The translations under genes and the position numbers were made by a program. Shown in pieces: positions 21,089-35,700 of a stretch of DNA of 45,796 nucleotides. The notes below the pieces were generated by a model that was not told where the DNA came from, ran no database searches, and was given only the letters and a program-made list of their open reading frames with translations. The stretch comes from Krasilnikovozyma curviuscula. Lineage: Eukaryota; Basidiomycota; Tremellomycetes; Cystofilobasidiales; Mrakiaceae. The stretch lies in NCBI GenBank assembly GCA_014825775.1, contig MVAQ01000176.1:1-45796 (forward strand). Direction: 5' to 3'. How positions within the stretch are numbered: position 1 is the stretch's first letter; every line of letters starts with the position of its first letter.

Positions 21089-23744
21089 CTACGGTACCGT
21101 TATCTGTCTTCCTTCCAACCGTTCCAGAACATCACCCATCGTCGTAGGGGATTTCATCGTCAAACACGTAACTGCGTGCCTTTTTTCATATTCCGTCACA
21201 CCCAAAGATATGATTAATATCACACCATTATCATCCTCCTTAACACAATCCTCCAGTCTGAAAAACAGAGTCCGTCCAAATGGCATTGATGAGATGGCGC
21301 AGCTTTTGTTTGCCTGGAGAAAGGATGTCATTGAAGCATACGTAGCAGTTGATAGTGAGATGAAAGAAATTATATTGCTGAGTTGTAGAGGTTGACGTAG
21401 AGAGCCGCCAGATCTGTAGTGGGTGACCAAGTTCTCCCCTTCCCTGAGAGAAACCACGTCTCTTGTGAAAGCAGTTGGAATCACAGTTGGAGGTAGCGGA
21501 AACTCTCCATCGAATGGAGACGAGAGCTTGAGATCACCGACGGAAGGTAATGCTCCCATCGGAGGAGACTTTTCAAGGGGGCAAAGAAACAAGTAAAGCG
21601 TGTCAAAGAGGATACCACAGTTTCTTGGCAAGAGTCTCTGAGAGAGACTAACTACTGTGAAGCACTCCGCTAGGACTCCCTCATGCCCATCGGAATCAGT
21701 CAATGTCAGAATCATTGGCTCTGCTTCACCATTAGGGACTTCTTTTACTATCGGTTCCTTGTCCATCGCCCTCATTTTCTTATGTCTTTCTTGTCCGAAC
21801 ACATCTACCTTTTTGACCGACATAACTCCCTTTACCGGAGAATTAACAGCAATGGTTCTTGCCGCCCAAGCCACACCTTTTAAGGAGTCACCGCGACCAG
21901 TACAAGAAGACGACGTCGTTGGAGGATTGTGGCTCGCTCCCTCCTCTTTCTTCTCGAAAGAGAAATGGTTGGAACCGATAGATGCCGTCTTCTTGGTTGA
22001 AATGCTGTTTTGTTTTATGTCTGGAAGAGGAAAATCATCCAAAGATCGCTGCCGATGCGATGGTAATTTCTGCTTGTGATGAAGTTGCAAATGCTCAGTA
22101 TGGCTCTTCTTTGTGAGGGTTGTCTTCGAGTAGACTGGCTCGAGAGGAGTAGTTAAGGTACCTTGAGGAGTGTCAGGGAGTAGGTCGGATTTCCGAAAGC
22201 TGGGGAGAAGCTCTTTTGTCGAGGGTGAATGTTGTATTTTTTCTCTGAGATAGGACGAGGATGAAGTTGTGGTAGTTGATGCAGTGCCGCTGGATGTCGA
22301 ACTTGCTGACCGAGAAAGCATGGTTTCTAGCTCAGTTTGAGGAATTAAGGACGGAGAAAGTGAGGAAGCTGTAGTTGCTGGTGAGGGTGGAGCGAGATCG
22401 AGAGAGTGAGCGGGGGCAGCTGGTGGGTCCAGGGAGGGCAACACAGAACCATTTATAATGCTACGACAGACATAGTTCCAGGTGTTAGTAACTATTTCTA
22501 ATCCCAAGACAGTTTCAATCAAACAAGAAGCCTTACCTCATCAAAGTCGCACTGAAGTGAACGGTTTCTCGTCGAGAGAAAGGAATCACGGGAGCAGCTT
22601 CATCTACAAGCTCGAAACGAAAAGCAGATGAATGCGCATCATTACATCTAGCATCGGGCGCATCTCTGACCAAAGGTGCGATTCCTAGAAGTCGTTCAGC
22701 TTTGGTTGAGATGACGGGACACAAAACCTTTGCCGGTGGAGCATTTGTTGTGACCAGACTGACCATTGTAGGATCTGAAGAGCTGTAAATACTCCGAGTA
22801 GTAATTGGACAGTCATCCGAGCCGAGGCCGAGAATCTTCATGGCTTTGCTTTTTTGGATCATTGACGATGTGGTGGATGATGAGACGCTCGTGGCGAGGT
22901 AGGGGTTGGAAGAGACTGCTGCCTCATCGGCCGTCCAGAGATCAACATCGGTAATCGATTGTCGGGACCTTCCAACGCGATCAAGATATGTGAATGGGGA
23001 AGCTGAGTATTTAAACTGAATTTACTCAAAATCTTAAATGTTATCTTACGTTGGTCTGGTAGAAACTCCTCTGAAACTACCTTCGTCAAGATCATTCTGC
23101 CATCCATCTACAGTACCGTTCCTAGTGACCTTCTTCAGCATCTCACCAAGCTTCCTTCTCCTTCTGCGAGTGGTAGGGTTTCTTTCTTCCGCTACTCTAG
23201 TCTTCACCTCCACATCATCATAGTGGTCATCATCATCTTCTTGTAAAAGATCTATGAAGCTTTGTTCATTCGTTGGTGCCTTAACTTGCTTGCTTTGGCT
23301 GACCCAAGAGTCAATCTCGTCGGAGTCGAGGCTGCATTGATCGTCTTCCACAGGTGGTACTAACAGAGTCGGCGCGAGTCCAAAAATTCCAGAAGTATGC
23401 TTGTATTGTCGTTGAGAATGATGTTTCTGTTGGTGATCATGATGTTCATCGGATGACGATGGTTCCTCTGTGACAGGGGCAGCGCAGGGCGCTGGATGAT
23501 AGTAGGGAAGAAAAGAATTTCTCGATGGTGGAAATTCCCGAGAGAAAAGCCTAGAGCCTGAGGTAGACTGACTTGTAGGACAGGTGCACGTTGGTCCGGC
23601 TGTGGCCGGTCGAGGAGTCGAGCTTGCTCGCCGGGGTTGTGGAATGGATGAATTGCTTGCAGGCTGACTGAGTTTAGTTACTGGAAGGGGTGGGAGCGGA
23701 CGATTGACAAGCGAAAGTGATCCGTAGCTGTCGAAGAGAGCCAT
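21089..23744 (-). CDS. Unrecognised fungal protein, low-complexity N-terminal half with a compact C-terminal region
   Basis: The ATG at 23744 gives MALFDSYGSLSLVNRPLPPLP, then a Pro/Ser/His-rich and acidic segment (QEDDDDHYDDVEV) and a basic cluster RRRRRKLGEMLKKV. Exons 2 and 3 contain SPFTYLDRVGRSRQS and MKILGLGSDDCP. The splice at about 22458-22525 joins TLMR to SIINGSVLPSL in phase. A long Ser/Thr-rich stretch follows (SRSASSTSSGTASTTTTSSS). The last 170 residues are more globular, with LLPRNCGILFDTLYLFLCPL, TAFTRDVVSLREGENLVTHY and CVKEDDNGVILIISLG, and stop at 21089. The first intron near 23000-23045 could not be placed exactly. I recognise no domain. The composition suits a regulatory or scaffold protein of the cytosol or nucleus; no membrane segment or signal peptide is apparent. 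Confidence 0.6.
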
Positions 23745-24275
23745 TCTTCACGTACAGCAAGCTACAGCCGGTGTGCTGCTAAGCGAGTATATGACGGATC
23801 AAGGACGAGGACCAGCCTAGGTAGAAGAGCTCTACTCTTCTGATAGGACAAGATCAGATAAATCCGATAGAAGAGAAGGTCAAAAAGAGGATGTAGGAAA
23901 GAGTCAAAGGAGGCAGAGAGAGAATGCGAGAACCCCCTCATTTCCTCCTCTTGCTTCTGTGCCATCTCCTAATTGAAGGAGACAACCTCGATTAGGGCTC
24001 TCGCCTATTGAAGCTGAAAGCTTGAAGATTAAATTTTCAAACAGGGGCTGAGCTTGGTGCGCAGACTGCTTCTCTCCTTTCCCTTGCTTGCTTTGTAGAT
24101 TGAGGGTGTAGTGATGAAGATGACTGAAGAAAACCAAAATCAATGCAACAAATAAATAAGCAAGCCAATACACAAAACAACTTAATTTAATAGCAACGTC
24201 CTCTTTCCATCGCATCTAAGGTGAGCCTTCATCTTCCACCACAAATACCACTGACCAGGAACAGGCTATCGGGCG
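23745..24275. other. Intergenic region, upstream of the unrecognised gene
   Basis: About 530 bases between two minus-strand genes. It should hold the promoter and 5' UTR of the gene at 21089-23744 and the 3' UTR of the transporter gene. Overlapping minus-strand frames at 23762-23965 and 23904-24215 show no domain and are not called. Confidence 0.4.
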
Positions 24276-26347
24276 TTACTTGGCCTCTTCATCAAGCACC
24301 TCCATTTTAAGTGATGTATCCTCCACATTTCCCTCCTCCTCTGTCTCATTTTCTGCAATAGCGGAATCGTTTGCCACTGAATCCGGACCTTCCTCCAGTG
24401 TCGACAATTTATGATAGTCGTTCAAAAGATGTCGATCTCGAACTTCCAGCGCTTTAGCATAAACGTAGTGGCATGTACCCAAGATGATGATCAAGATGGA
24501 GATTGCTCGATCGCTGGTATTGAGAAAGAAGGATGTCAGTGCCGCACATTCGCAGTCCAGAGGCCGTTGAAGACAAACATGGTGAGAACTTCTCCAAAGA
24601 AGTAGACAGCGATGAGCGTCTGAAGGACGCCCCTCATGATGGATGTCACCATGTGAGACACAGGAGAGGTGACCTTCACCGACAGCAGACCAGCAACGCA
24701 GATCAAGAAGCCGAATAGACCCTGCATAGGTACAGAAGCAGGTCCGAATCAGATCTGAATCAAAGCAAATGAAGGAAAAGAAATTTTACGGTGACAAGAA
24801 GACCTCCAATCAGCACATCGACCGGGTCTTCGCCAATCACCAAAGCCCAGATAGCTGGACCCTCTCCGGCGAGCAGAGAAAGCGGAAACATTGCAAAGAC
24901 GCTACAGAGGTTACCGTAGAAGGCTAAATCGAGTGCCGATCCGTTGGTATGAGGTAGCGAATTCTTGATCACGATGGAGTGATAGGCCGTCGTTGCGGAT
25001 GAGAGGACACCAAAAAATATTCCAATTCTGAAAACAGCAAAACAGATTCTGAAACACTGGATAGCAACAAAAATGGCCGGATGTAGATGTGTACTGACGG
25101 TCTGACCCCGTTAGCCTCAGCCCCAAACACATTGCTCCAGCCAGCGCCGACCAGGAATCCGAGCTGTATATCGCACAGATCGTATAGGTCAGCAGATTGA
25201 GATAAAAATGGGAGCAGTTTTTGTAACTCACAGTAACTATAGAGCAACTGCCTATTGATAGCAGCGAAGGCGGTTTCGCTTCCAAGAAGTACGACAGCAC
25301 GCAGGTCATCGGCAAGATCAACCCTCGGACAACTTGATAGATCGAAGCGTCGACATATTTTCTGAATACAGACCTGTCAGATCTGGGTTGACATACATAT
25401 CAAGGCTTTTCAACCTACAGTGTGAAGTTGCTGAATCTGTGAAGGGGAGTAAGTTTCAGTTCAGATCTGAGGGTATCAAAAGAGTAAGGCTACCAAGGCT
25501 TACACAATTCCAAAGACATCTGTGGTATTCATGACAATGAGAGATAAGGAGGATAGTCAATACGCCCGTCTCAAGACTGCCGTCATGAGGACTGACTTAG
25601 GAAGATAAACTGCCACAGTTTCTTGACCGTCTCCAAATTGAAGGATTGAATCTTTATCAGACCAACCCATTTAGTGGCCATGAGAAGAGACACTGCGATC
25701 AGCAGTTGTAAGCAGAGGAAAAAGATGGGGATCTTTGAATCTGTGAGAATCTGAACGCGGGTGTCGAAGAATGCGAGATGTAAGGTTACTGACGCGTTCC
25801 AGTGAGAAGATAGGAAGCAGTGTTATTTAGAGGGTCTGCTTACCCATTTGTTCACTGTGACCTGTACAGAGGTACAATGCATAGAGGTTCAGCGTGTACG
25901 CAAATTAGAGACGGTAATATGCTTCAGCAACGAGTATGGCTGTGTGTCGAACGAAGGGATGAATGACAGACCATGATGAGTGCTGAGCAGACGTAGAACG
26001 ACAAGGTTCCTGAAGACAGACACGAGAGTAAAGACCAAGGTCCGTCAGTACGGGGAGAGGGATGGCGGATGCCAACTAAACAAAAAGCAACTGTGCAGAG
26101 CAGCTCTAACTCACCGACCTGTCAGAAAGAATGAGGAACCAAATCACAGAAGTGCAATTAAGCAGCACGTCAACCAGAAATAAAGAGGAAGAACATTGTC
26201 AGCTTCCTCTTGACTTTGAAACTCCCAATGTCCCACCCGTCCGTAACTGGAGCAGGGAAGGGTTCTCATGCTCACCACCATGACTCTTTCATCAGTCACC
26301 ACGTCATTTGGGTCCTTTGCTGGGTTCTCCATTCGGCTATCGGACAC
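24276..26347 (-). CDS. Nucleotide-sugar transporter, SLC35C / GDP-fucose transporter-like
   Basis: The minus-strand exons read, in order: SFYVCSALIM, then VTVNKW (the NKW motif after helix 1), ILTDSKIPIFFLCLQLLIAV, LIVMNTTDVFGI, and KYVDASIYQVVRGLILPMTC. After these come EAKPPSLLSIGSC, LGFLVGAGWSNVFGAEANG, FGVLSSATTAYHSIVIKNSL, VTSPVSHMVTSIMRGVLQTL and a polar acidic tail ending at TAA 24276-24278. The VTSPVSHM block followed by a (V/S)RG helix is the hallmark of the SLC35C branch of the drug/metabolite superfamily. Members carry GDP-fucose or related nucleotide sugars into the Golgi. The first exons (MENPAKDPNDVVTDERVMV..., ATG at 26347 or 26332) are less certain because the frame from the N-terminal exon to SFYVCS could not be joined cleanly. 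The substrate may well differ from GDP-fucose. It would feed the glycosyltransferases encoded nearby. Confidence 0.8.
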
Positions 26348-26919
26348 TGCGTTTAAGTTTTACTGGAAGTGTGCTGCCAAATTGCGAGACGCGCCTGATT
26401 CACTTTTAAAGAGCTTGCTGTCTCTGCGCTGCGCCGATGCTCGACGGCGGTGGTGCAGGCCGGCGTCCATCAAGAGAAGGCTTCTGTTGAGGGTGTTGTC
26501 ACCCGTTTCAGCTCCAACCCAGTCTTTGGAATCTTGCTTTAAACTACTTACTTCAATGAAGCAGTTTCAGAGAGCGATCGGATAAATTGATGCTTGAGCG
26601 CGTGAACCAGCCGTGATATTCTTTCTATTTCTCACAGTGGGTGTTGAACCTGATATATATTGCTGACCTCAGTCACAATGGGTATCTACGCTGAACGAGG
26701 TCAGACTATGCTATGAGTGGGATGCGAATGCTTGTTGAGTAACGACCCAAGATATAAGAGATAGAGGGGATTTCGTAGTATGTCTATATAAAGTAAAAAC
26801 GAGGATGAGCTCGTTTATGAGTGGGTACTCTGGAGCCCGAAACAACAAGTTTTGATTTGATGGCTGAGACCCGGAACGATTAGAGAAGAAACAAAATGAA
26901 AACGAAAAGACGACTTTGT
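26348..26919. other. Intergenic region between transporter and SAM synthetase genes
   Basis: About 570 bases between two minus-strand genes: promoter side of the transporter and 3' UTR of the SAM synthetase gene. Minus-strand frame 26711-27229 overlaps the last SAM synthetase exon in the wrong frame. Nothing else is seen. Confidence 0.4.
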
Positions 26920-29153
26920 TTACAAAGTGATGGCCTTGACCTTCTCCCAGCCTAGAAGAGACAGAGATCAGTATCTTTGGCATGGAGTGGCAGTAATAAG
27001 AGCCACTTACTGTAGGTTGGGTTACCGAAGTGACCGTAGGAGGAAGTCTTGAGGTACTGTGGCTTCTGGAGGTCGAGAGCCTTGACGATGAATCCTGGCT
27101 TGAGGTTAAAGTTCTTGAGGATAATCTCAACGAGTTCCTCGTCAGTCTTGGAAGAGGTACCGTAGGAGTCAACGAAGACGGAGAGTGGTTCAGCGACACC
27201 AATGGCATAGGAGAGCTGAACGAGGACACGACGAGCGAGACCAGCGGCGACGAGAGACTTGGCTAGAGTGAAGGGTATAATAGTCAGTAGGAATTTCGCC
27301 TTCAGATGAACACAGGCGAATTGCTCAAAACTCACCGATCCATCGGGCAGTGTAAGCAGCGGATCTGTCAACCTTGGACCAATCCTTTCCGGAGAAAGCT
27401 CCTCCACCGTGAGCACCCCATCCTCCGTCTACAGTAAATGACACGTTTAGAATATAAAGTACAATAAAAAAAAATGGGAAAATACTTACAGGAGTCGACA
27501 ATAATTTTTCTGCCAGTGAGGCCAGCGTCACCTTGAGGACCACCGATGACGAATCTACCAGATGGTTGGATCTGGAGAAGAATTAGACACATAGAACAAA
27601 GGTTAGCTGCTAAAAGGATGAGTAGAACAAATACAAACAGCAAAACGTACGTGGTAAACGGTGTGCTCGTCGAGCAAGTTGGCTGGGATGACCTTCTTAA
27701 CGATCTTCTCCAAGATCTCAGATCTCAAGTCCTCAGTGGAGATGGAGTCGGCGTGTTGAGTGGAGATGACGACGGTGTCAACTCTGATAGGGATGGTGGC
27801 GCCACCTTCCTTCTTGTACTCGATGGTGACTTGGGTCTTGGAATCTGGTCTAAGCCATCCAAGGGATCCATCTCTACGAGCAGCAGCCATGGCGGCATTG
27901 AGCTTGTGGGAGAGCATAAGAGTCATAGGCATCATCTCTGGGGTCTCATCGGTAGCGTATCCGAACCTATGCAGAAACAAGGCGTGTCAGAGCTGTGAAC
28001 CTGTCGCAGAAAAGCTGCAAGCTAGCAAAACTCACATGATACCTTGGTCACCGGCACCGTGGCTCTCCAAGTCACCGTGGTCAAGACCTTGGGCGATATC
28101 TGGAGATTGTTGTTCGATGGCAACGAGGACGTTACAGGTCTTGTAATCGAAACCCTTCTCAGAGTCATCGTAGCCAATTTGCTTGATGGTGTTTCTGACA
28201 ACGGCTTGGAAGTCGACGTGTGCCTTGGTTGTGATCTCACCGAAGACCTGTGAGCAAGGTGAAGGGTCTGAGTGAGGATCCAAGGTTGCTGTCAAACAGA
28301 AACGAGGATGGAACGCTTACCATGATCATACCAGTCTTAGAAGCGGTTTCACAGGCAACCTGGATGACAACAAAGAAACTTAGATCCAGTGAAGAGGTTA
28401 TAATTGTAGCGAAAGAAAAGCTCACCTTGGACCATGGGTCTTGAGCCTTTGGGCAGAACGAACGCAAACACGAATAAAAAAATTAATACTACGAAGCTCA
28501 AGGCTAAATGGAGGATTAAGTTCCACATACGAGACAGGCATCAAGCTATAAATTGGGTACGACATGGGTCAGACAACTGACAGCAGCCACAAAGGGTGCA
28601 AACGATATAACTCACGATAGCATCAGAGACGGCATCACAGATCTTGTCTGGGTGACCTTCACCAACAGATTCAGAAGTCTAACAGGTATGAAAAAGAGAG
28701 ATTCAGGTCAGAGGCCGACTTGAAAAAAATGCACGTTTGTGTGCGACGTGCGTGGAAAAATCTACTGACGAAGACTAGAACACAGGAGCAATGGACGTTC
28801 AGATAATAAAGAGGAAAAAGGAGTGATGAGGTGGGTAAATGATGCACAAAGGCACGGAGATAGGCAGCGAGAACAATAGGAAAAGGTCAGCGCCGTCGTT
28901 CTTCGAAAGGGACGGCGAAAGACTAGTTACTTACGGAAGCTGGAACCAAGTCAACACACAAAAACATAACAAGAAAGCAGTAGAAATTCAAAAGGTTCAA
29001 GGGGAAAACCCAAGGTCGGAAGAAGGAACAAAGAGCCAGGTCAGAGACGGCAGTTCGAGCTCGTACGACAAAAGAAACCAGGACTACCGCCGGGTTGAAC
29101 GACACTTACTTTCCCTTTGGGAGAGGAGGACGAGTGGAGCCGTTAGCAGTCAT
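26920..29153 (-). CDS. S-adenosylmethionine synthetase (methionine adenosyltransferase)
   Basis: It makes S-adenosylmethionine from methionine and ATP in the cytosol. The ATG at 29153 gives [15 protein letters not shown], followed by an exon with [20 protein letters not shown], which carries the ATP-binding GHPDK. A 15-nt exon (28531-28545, LDACL), a 21-nt exon (28426-28446, AQDPWSK) and a 39-nt exon ([13 protein letters not shown]) come next. Downstream are [12 protein letters not shown], the GAGDQGIM loop, [50 protein letters not shown] and [20 protein letters not shown]. The end is [12 protein letters not shown] with TAA at 26920-26922. All catalytic signatures are present and length is about 390 residues, as usual. 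The many tiny 5' exons are unusual and easy for gene finders to miss. The two yeast paralogues SAM1 and SAM2 cannot be told apart here, so no symbol is given. Confidence 0.95.
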
Positions 29154-29642
29154 CTTTTTAGAGGGGGAGGAAGTTTTTAAGAAAGGGAGAGGTAGGTGTT
29201 GTGTGATGGCAGGATCTGTCTGCTCATGCCAGCAGCGATTTTTTTTTGATTCAGAGCGTGTGTGTGGCAAATTGCGCGACTTTCGGCAGCTCGACAACGG
29301 CAACACGTTGCTGATCTCTCGTCGGACAAGGGACAGCTTTCACATCCTCTCTAGATCAACGTATACGAGTAATCGAACAGTCTTCTTCTCCTCTGCGTGA
29401 AAAGCTGTCACTTCTTTGAGACGAAGAGTAAAACCCATTGCACGTTGGTGACTAGAGATACCATCCTGAGGGCCGATACATCTAATTTTTAGCTGCTGTA
29501 CATCCCAGATTACTTCGCTTAAAGTTATGGGGATCGTCTTTCGGAGCGATAGTAGGTCGCATCCAGGTGAAAGGCTTCTAAAAGTTGATACATCCGTAAG
29601 AGTGTACACGCGCAACCATCACCACCCCACTTCATTTACACT
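29154..29642. other. Intergenic region upstream of SAM synthetase
   Basis: About 490 bases holding the SAM synthetase promoter/5' UTR and the 3' end of the eIF3m gene. A T8 tract lies at about 29239-29246. Short frames at 29095-29400 and 29340-29615 show no domain. Confidence 0.4.
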
Positions 29643-31434
29643 CTAAGCAGAGGCCTCCACTGAGGAAGAACCATTGCTATCATTGATCGCAGCCTCGATA
29701 CCTCCAGCTTCCTGCAAGACGGAGAGCACAGAGCCCAAGCTACAGATGCAGATCACGACAAACCCCTCAGCTTCTGTTCTGAATGCAACAAGATCAAAAG
29801 AGAAACACTTACTTTGTTTGCCATTCAAGTAGGCGAGCTCTAAGAGCCGTCCACTCGTTTTTTCCAAAAGATCGGATGTACGCAGTCTGGACTCTGAGGG
29901 TTTTGGTGGGCTGGGAGAGTTTGGCGGTGAGCAAGCCAACGGAGATAGCTACAATTGCGCAGTGCGTAAAGCAACGTCAGACAAGCGTTACCAAAAAGAG
30001 ATGGCCTAGGGAACCGATGGCAAACGCCTCACCTTCAATCACCCAGTTTTCAACCTCCTCAACTGGGACGTCAAGAGTTTTAGCAACTTGAGCGTAACTC
30101 ACCTCTCTAGAGGGAGTAGAGGTAGTTGATGCACACAGTGATGTCAATGTCAAAAGCTTGACCTTGTGGGTGAAGGCAGCGATGTCAACGCCTGAGAGAT
30201 GAGGAAATCGGTGGTAAGCATTCCGCGTCGCCAGGAGCGGTTAAGAACCGCCAGTTTTTGAACATACCAGCAGATTCAAGCTCAGACTGTGGAAGATTCT
30301 TGATGTCGTTCAATCCACCGCTCGTGAAAACATCCACAGCTTTCCAGACAGCGTGGGTGGGATTCTTAGCCTTGTGGTCGGCGACGGACGGGATGGTTAA
30401 AAGAGGCTTCAGATCAATAAGATTTTTGCGTGCAACAGCGCTAGCGGTGGTCGAGATGATTTGTTCTGGAGTTGGTTGGGTGAGGGAAAGTGTCAAGAGG
30501 GAGAAGGTGAACTCAGATGGGGTCCTAAGGAGATTGCCCACACAGTCAGCAACCAAAAAGAGTCTTTTCAGAATTAATCACAAACTGAATCGCTCACCCT
30601 CTGAAGGAGGTAACAACAGCTTCAAGAGCCTTGCCAACCTCGCCTTCTGACACACCACCTTTGCGCCAACCAGCGACGGACGCTTCGATGGATTCCGGTG
30701 TGAGACCCAGAGCTGAAACATCGCCGTTGGTTGAAGCGAGAGTCAAGAGCGAGATGAATACTGATGGTCGGAGTGGAGACGTCGGTGGGAGGATGTTATG
30801 TATAGTAGACAGACTTTTTTTAAACGGATTTTCGATGAACGCAAGGTCAGTAACCGCGGGGTATCTTGTATATGCGGGCGTCCGTGAACTCACATTCGGT
30901 ATTGGGTCGTCTTCGTTGATTCTGTGGTTGAGGGTATCGAAGAAACTATGCTAACGAGCTTGAGTAGTCGCTCTGAAGATTCTTGTGTGTTTGATGGGGG
31001 ATAGAGTGAAAAGATTGTGGAAAGCAGCAAGTTAAAGAATCCTTCTACCTCTAAAGAATATGATACGGATATTTTTCAGACACTGGGCATATGAGGGAGC
31101 CCAAGAAGCTAAGCGAGGGATTGACTTACGAGCTTCTGAACCAGCACCAAATCCTTTGACCTCTGAAAGAATTCTGTCAAAGACCACCTTGTCGTCTTCA
31201 ACTCCCTTGAAGAATCCCTCTGCAAACGCGACTTGTTCCTCCTCAGTTGAGAATGATAATGCCAGGTAGTTCACGAGTTCCAAAGCCTGTCAAATAAAAA
31301 GCGCACAGAGAAATTTCATTGTTCAGCGCTTTTACTAAAGAAAATCTGCTCTCAGGCTACAGAAGAAACTCTACACGTACAGTATCTTGGAAAGGGGTCT
31401 GCTCAGCGCAGATTGTGACTGTCGTTGGGTCCAT
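29643..31434 (-). CDS. eIF3m: Translation initiation factor eIF3 subunit M (PCI domain)
   Basis: The ATG at 31434 opens MDPTTVTICAEQTPFQDT. Exons that follow give LELVNYLALSFSTEEEQVAF, RTPAYTRYPAVTDLAF and FTFSLLTLSLTQPTPEQIIS, then the PCI domain. The domain has FTHKVKLLTLTSLC, VSYAQVAKTLDVPVEEVENW and AISVGLLTAKLSQPTKTLRV. The winged-helix end of that domain reads VQTAYIRSFGKNEWTALRAY. The frame ends ...SSSVEASA with TAG at 29643-29645. The run GLLTAKLSQ...L.V......R.FG...W..L is characteristic of eIF3m among PCI proteins (COP9 subunit 7 is the closest alternative). It is part of the eIF3 complex that loads mRNA on the 40S ribosome. It shares a short divergent promoter with prefoldin subunit 2. 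Confidence 0.9.
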
Positions 31435-31590
31435 TTTGGATTGAGAATGGCTTTGGAGGTTGCAGGCAGGGAAGCGGCCAAAAAAAAAAAGTCGAAGCGC
31501 TTTACGCCTCTTGAGGTACCAAGCAGCCACATTCGCATCTGGAAATCTACAATTCCCTGGACTTTCAGTAATCTCTATTGAGCTTCACGA
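31435..31590. promoter_or_regulatory. Bidirectional promoter of eIF3m and prefoldin subunit 2
   Basis: Only 156 bases separate the two divergent start codons, so both genes must draw on one promoter region. An A10 tract lies at about 31481-31490. No TATA-like element is obvious. Two housekeeping genes for protein synthesis and folding would be co-expressed from it; this is inferred from position. Confidence 0.5.
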
Positions 31591-32248
31591 ATGTCTTCGT
31601 CGTCTTCCTCGGCCCCCAAACAACCGCTCTCGTAAGTTCCAACTCGCAGAGTGGTGTCTTCAAGCCTGCACTTTGACGCTGACCCCCTGATGCTCATTCG
31701 GTAGACAACAAGAGCTCCAACGAAGGTATCAAATATTAAAGAATGAACTGAATGGGCTTGCAGGTAAAATTGGGGAGCTCGAGGGCGAGCAGGACGAACA
31801 TGCGTAAGTTAAATACCTTCAGGCTGCTGCTACCAGCCGCTTCGCTCTTATCCCTTCTGATTCGCCTCTCGCTGCTATCCAGCCTAGTACTTCAGACGCT
31901 GAAAGAAGTTAATGCACGGGACCCAAAGAGGAAGTGCTTCAGGATGATTGGCGGAACTCTGGTGGAGCGAACGGTGCAGGATATCATCCCGTCTCTAGAG
32001 ACGAATCACAGCGGTGTAAGCCTACAGTCCTTTCATCAGTGGAGAGAGTTGCACTTCTTTTACCCTATTCGCTATCCTGTCCTCTTGTATTCTGCTGACT
32101 GACTCCTACACCTTGCCACCCTTGCGCGTACTGACACGCCGTGTAGATCAAGGGCGTCCTCAATCAGCTGGTACAGAATTATCAAGTGAGAGAACAAGAT
32201 ATGCAGAAGTTCACGCAGGAGAATGGTATTCAAGTGGGAGGACGATAA
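31591..32248 (+). CDS. GIM4: Prefoldin subunit 2
   Basis: The ATG at 31591 gives MSSSSSSAPKQPLS. After introns the frame continues QQELQRRYQILKNELNGLAG, KIGELEGEQDEHA and LVLQTLKEVNARDPKRKCFR, then MIGGTLVERTVQDIIPSLE. The last exon gives GVLNQLVQNYQVREQDMQKF and ends VGGR with TAA at 32246-32248. The pattern of two coiled-coil helices flanking a short beta-hairpin with R(K)C(F/Y)RM(I/V)GG.LVERTV is diagnostic for prefoldin beta subunit 2. It is part of the hexameric cytosolic chaperone that hands actin and tubulin to CCT. Length is about 120 residues, normal for the family. Confidence 0.93.
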
Positions 32249-33060
32249 ATTTATCTTTTCGTTGATGGTGGAGACCCAGAGCGGCTGTCGCCTTGCACAT
32301 GCTCAGACCAAGCTTCCAGTTTGTTTCTGAGAGAGTATTTGATAATACAACGTGACGAGGAAGAAGCGGACGCCCATATCTCTTGTGCAAGTTGTTGCTT
32401 TGATACAAGAGAGTTTCTTCCGGTGAATGCTGATCACGTCACGAGCATTCCCAAGGCAAACAAGTACCGAACTGCGTCACATTATATCCATCTCACGATA
32501 CTGGGATGAGATCTTTGGGCAGAACGTCAAAATGGCGGTGAGTGATGATGCGATGTCATAACTAAACGTTCGAGAAAAGCCCACTTCAGAGACAGACAGC
32601 ACTGCGTGCATAACGTATTCTTTAAAAAAAAGTCGGATCAGTGGCAGTCAGCGTCACAGGGTAACTTAGAGAGATCGACAGCAGGTGACAAGTTCAAGAG
32701 GATTTTTCTTGCCAGCGCGCATAGCTTTAGTCGATGGTCTGGTCAAATAACAGCATCCGCTGCGCGAAACGTTCAGTTTGACTGATTTTGCGAAGTAGTA
32801 CAGAGTTAATGCTCGCTTGACATTCGCTTTACTTTCGCTTGTGCTGATTAGATTCCCGTATAACAGTTATTAGCCAGTGACATTTTTGCGCCGCTTGGAA
32901 ATGCGAAAGGAAAGAGTCACAGATAAGGCTCGCTCGCTCTTCAAAACAGGACCGTGTCAAAGAGAGACGCTCGAACTTATTTAGAGGGCGACATTTTTTC
33001 TCTTTTTTTTACCCTCTCAACCACATCTTTCTTTATCCTGAATACTACCCACTGTTAAGA
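32249..33060. other. Intergenic region with promoter of the P5C dehydrogenase gene
   Basis: About 810 bases. The last 80 bases upstream of ATG 33061 carry a T8 tract and a CT-rich leader, with TTATTTAGAG near 32978 as a weak TATA candidate. Earlier parts show no coding frame with a recognisable domain; 32211-32408 (minus) and 32321-32509 (plus) are shadows. Confidence 0.4.

Positions 33061-35700
<2,640 letters not shown>

Noticed and set aside
21657..22079. 140-codon plus-strand open frame antisense to the unrecognised gene
   Set aside because: It lies wholly within the long Ser-rich exon on the opposite strand and has no domain, start context or splice signals; it mirrors the codon bias of the sense gene.
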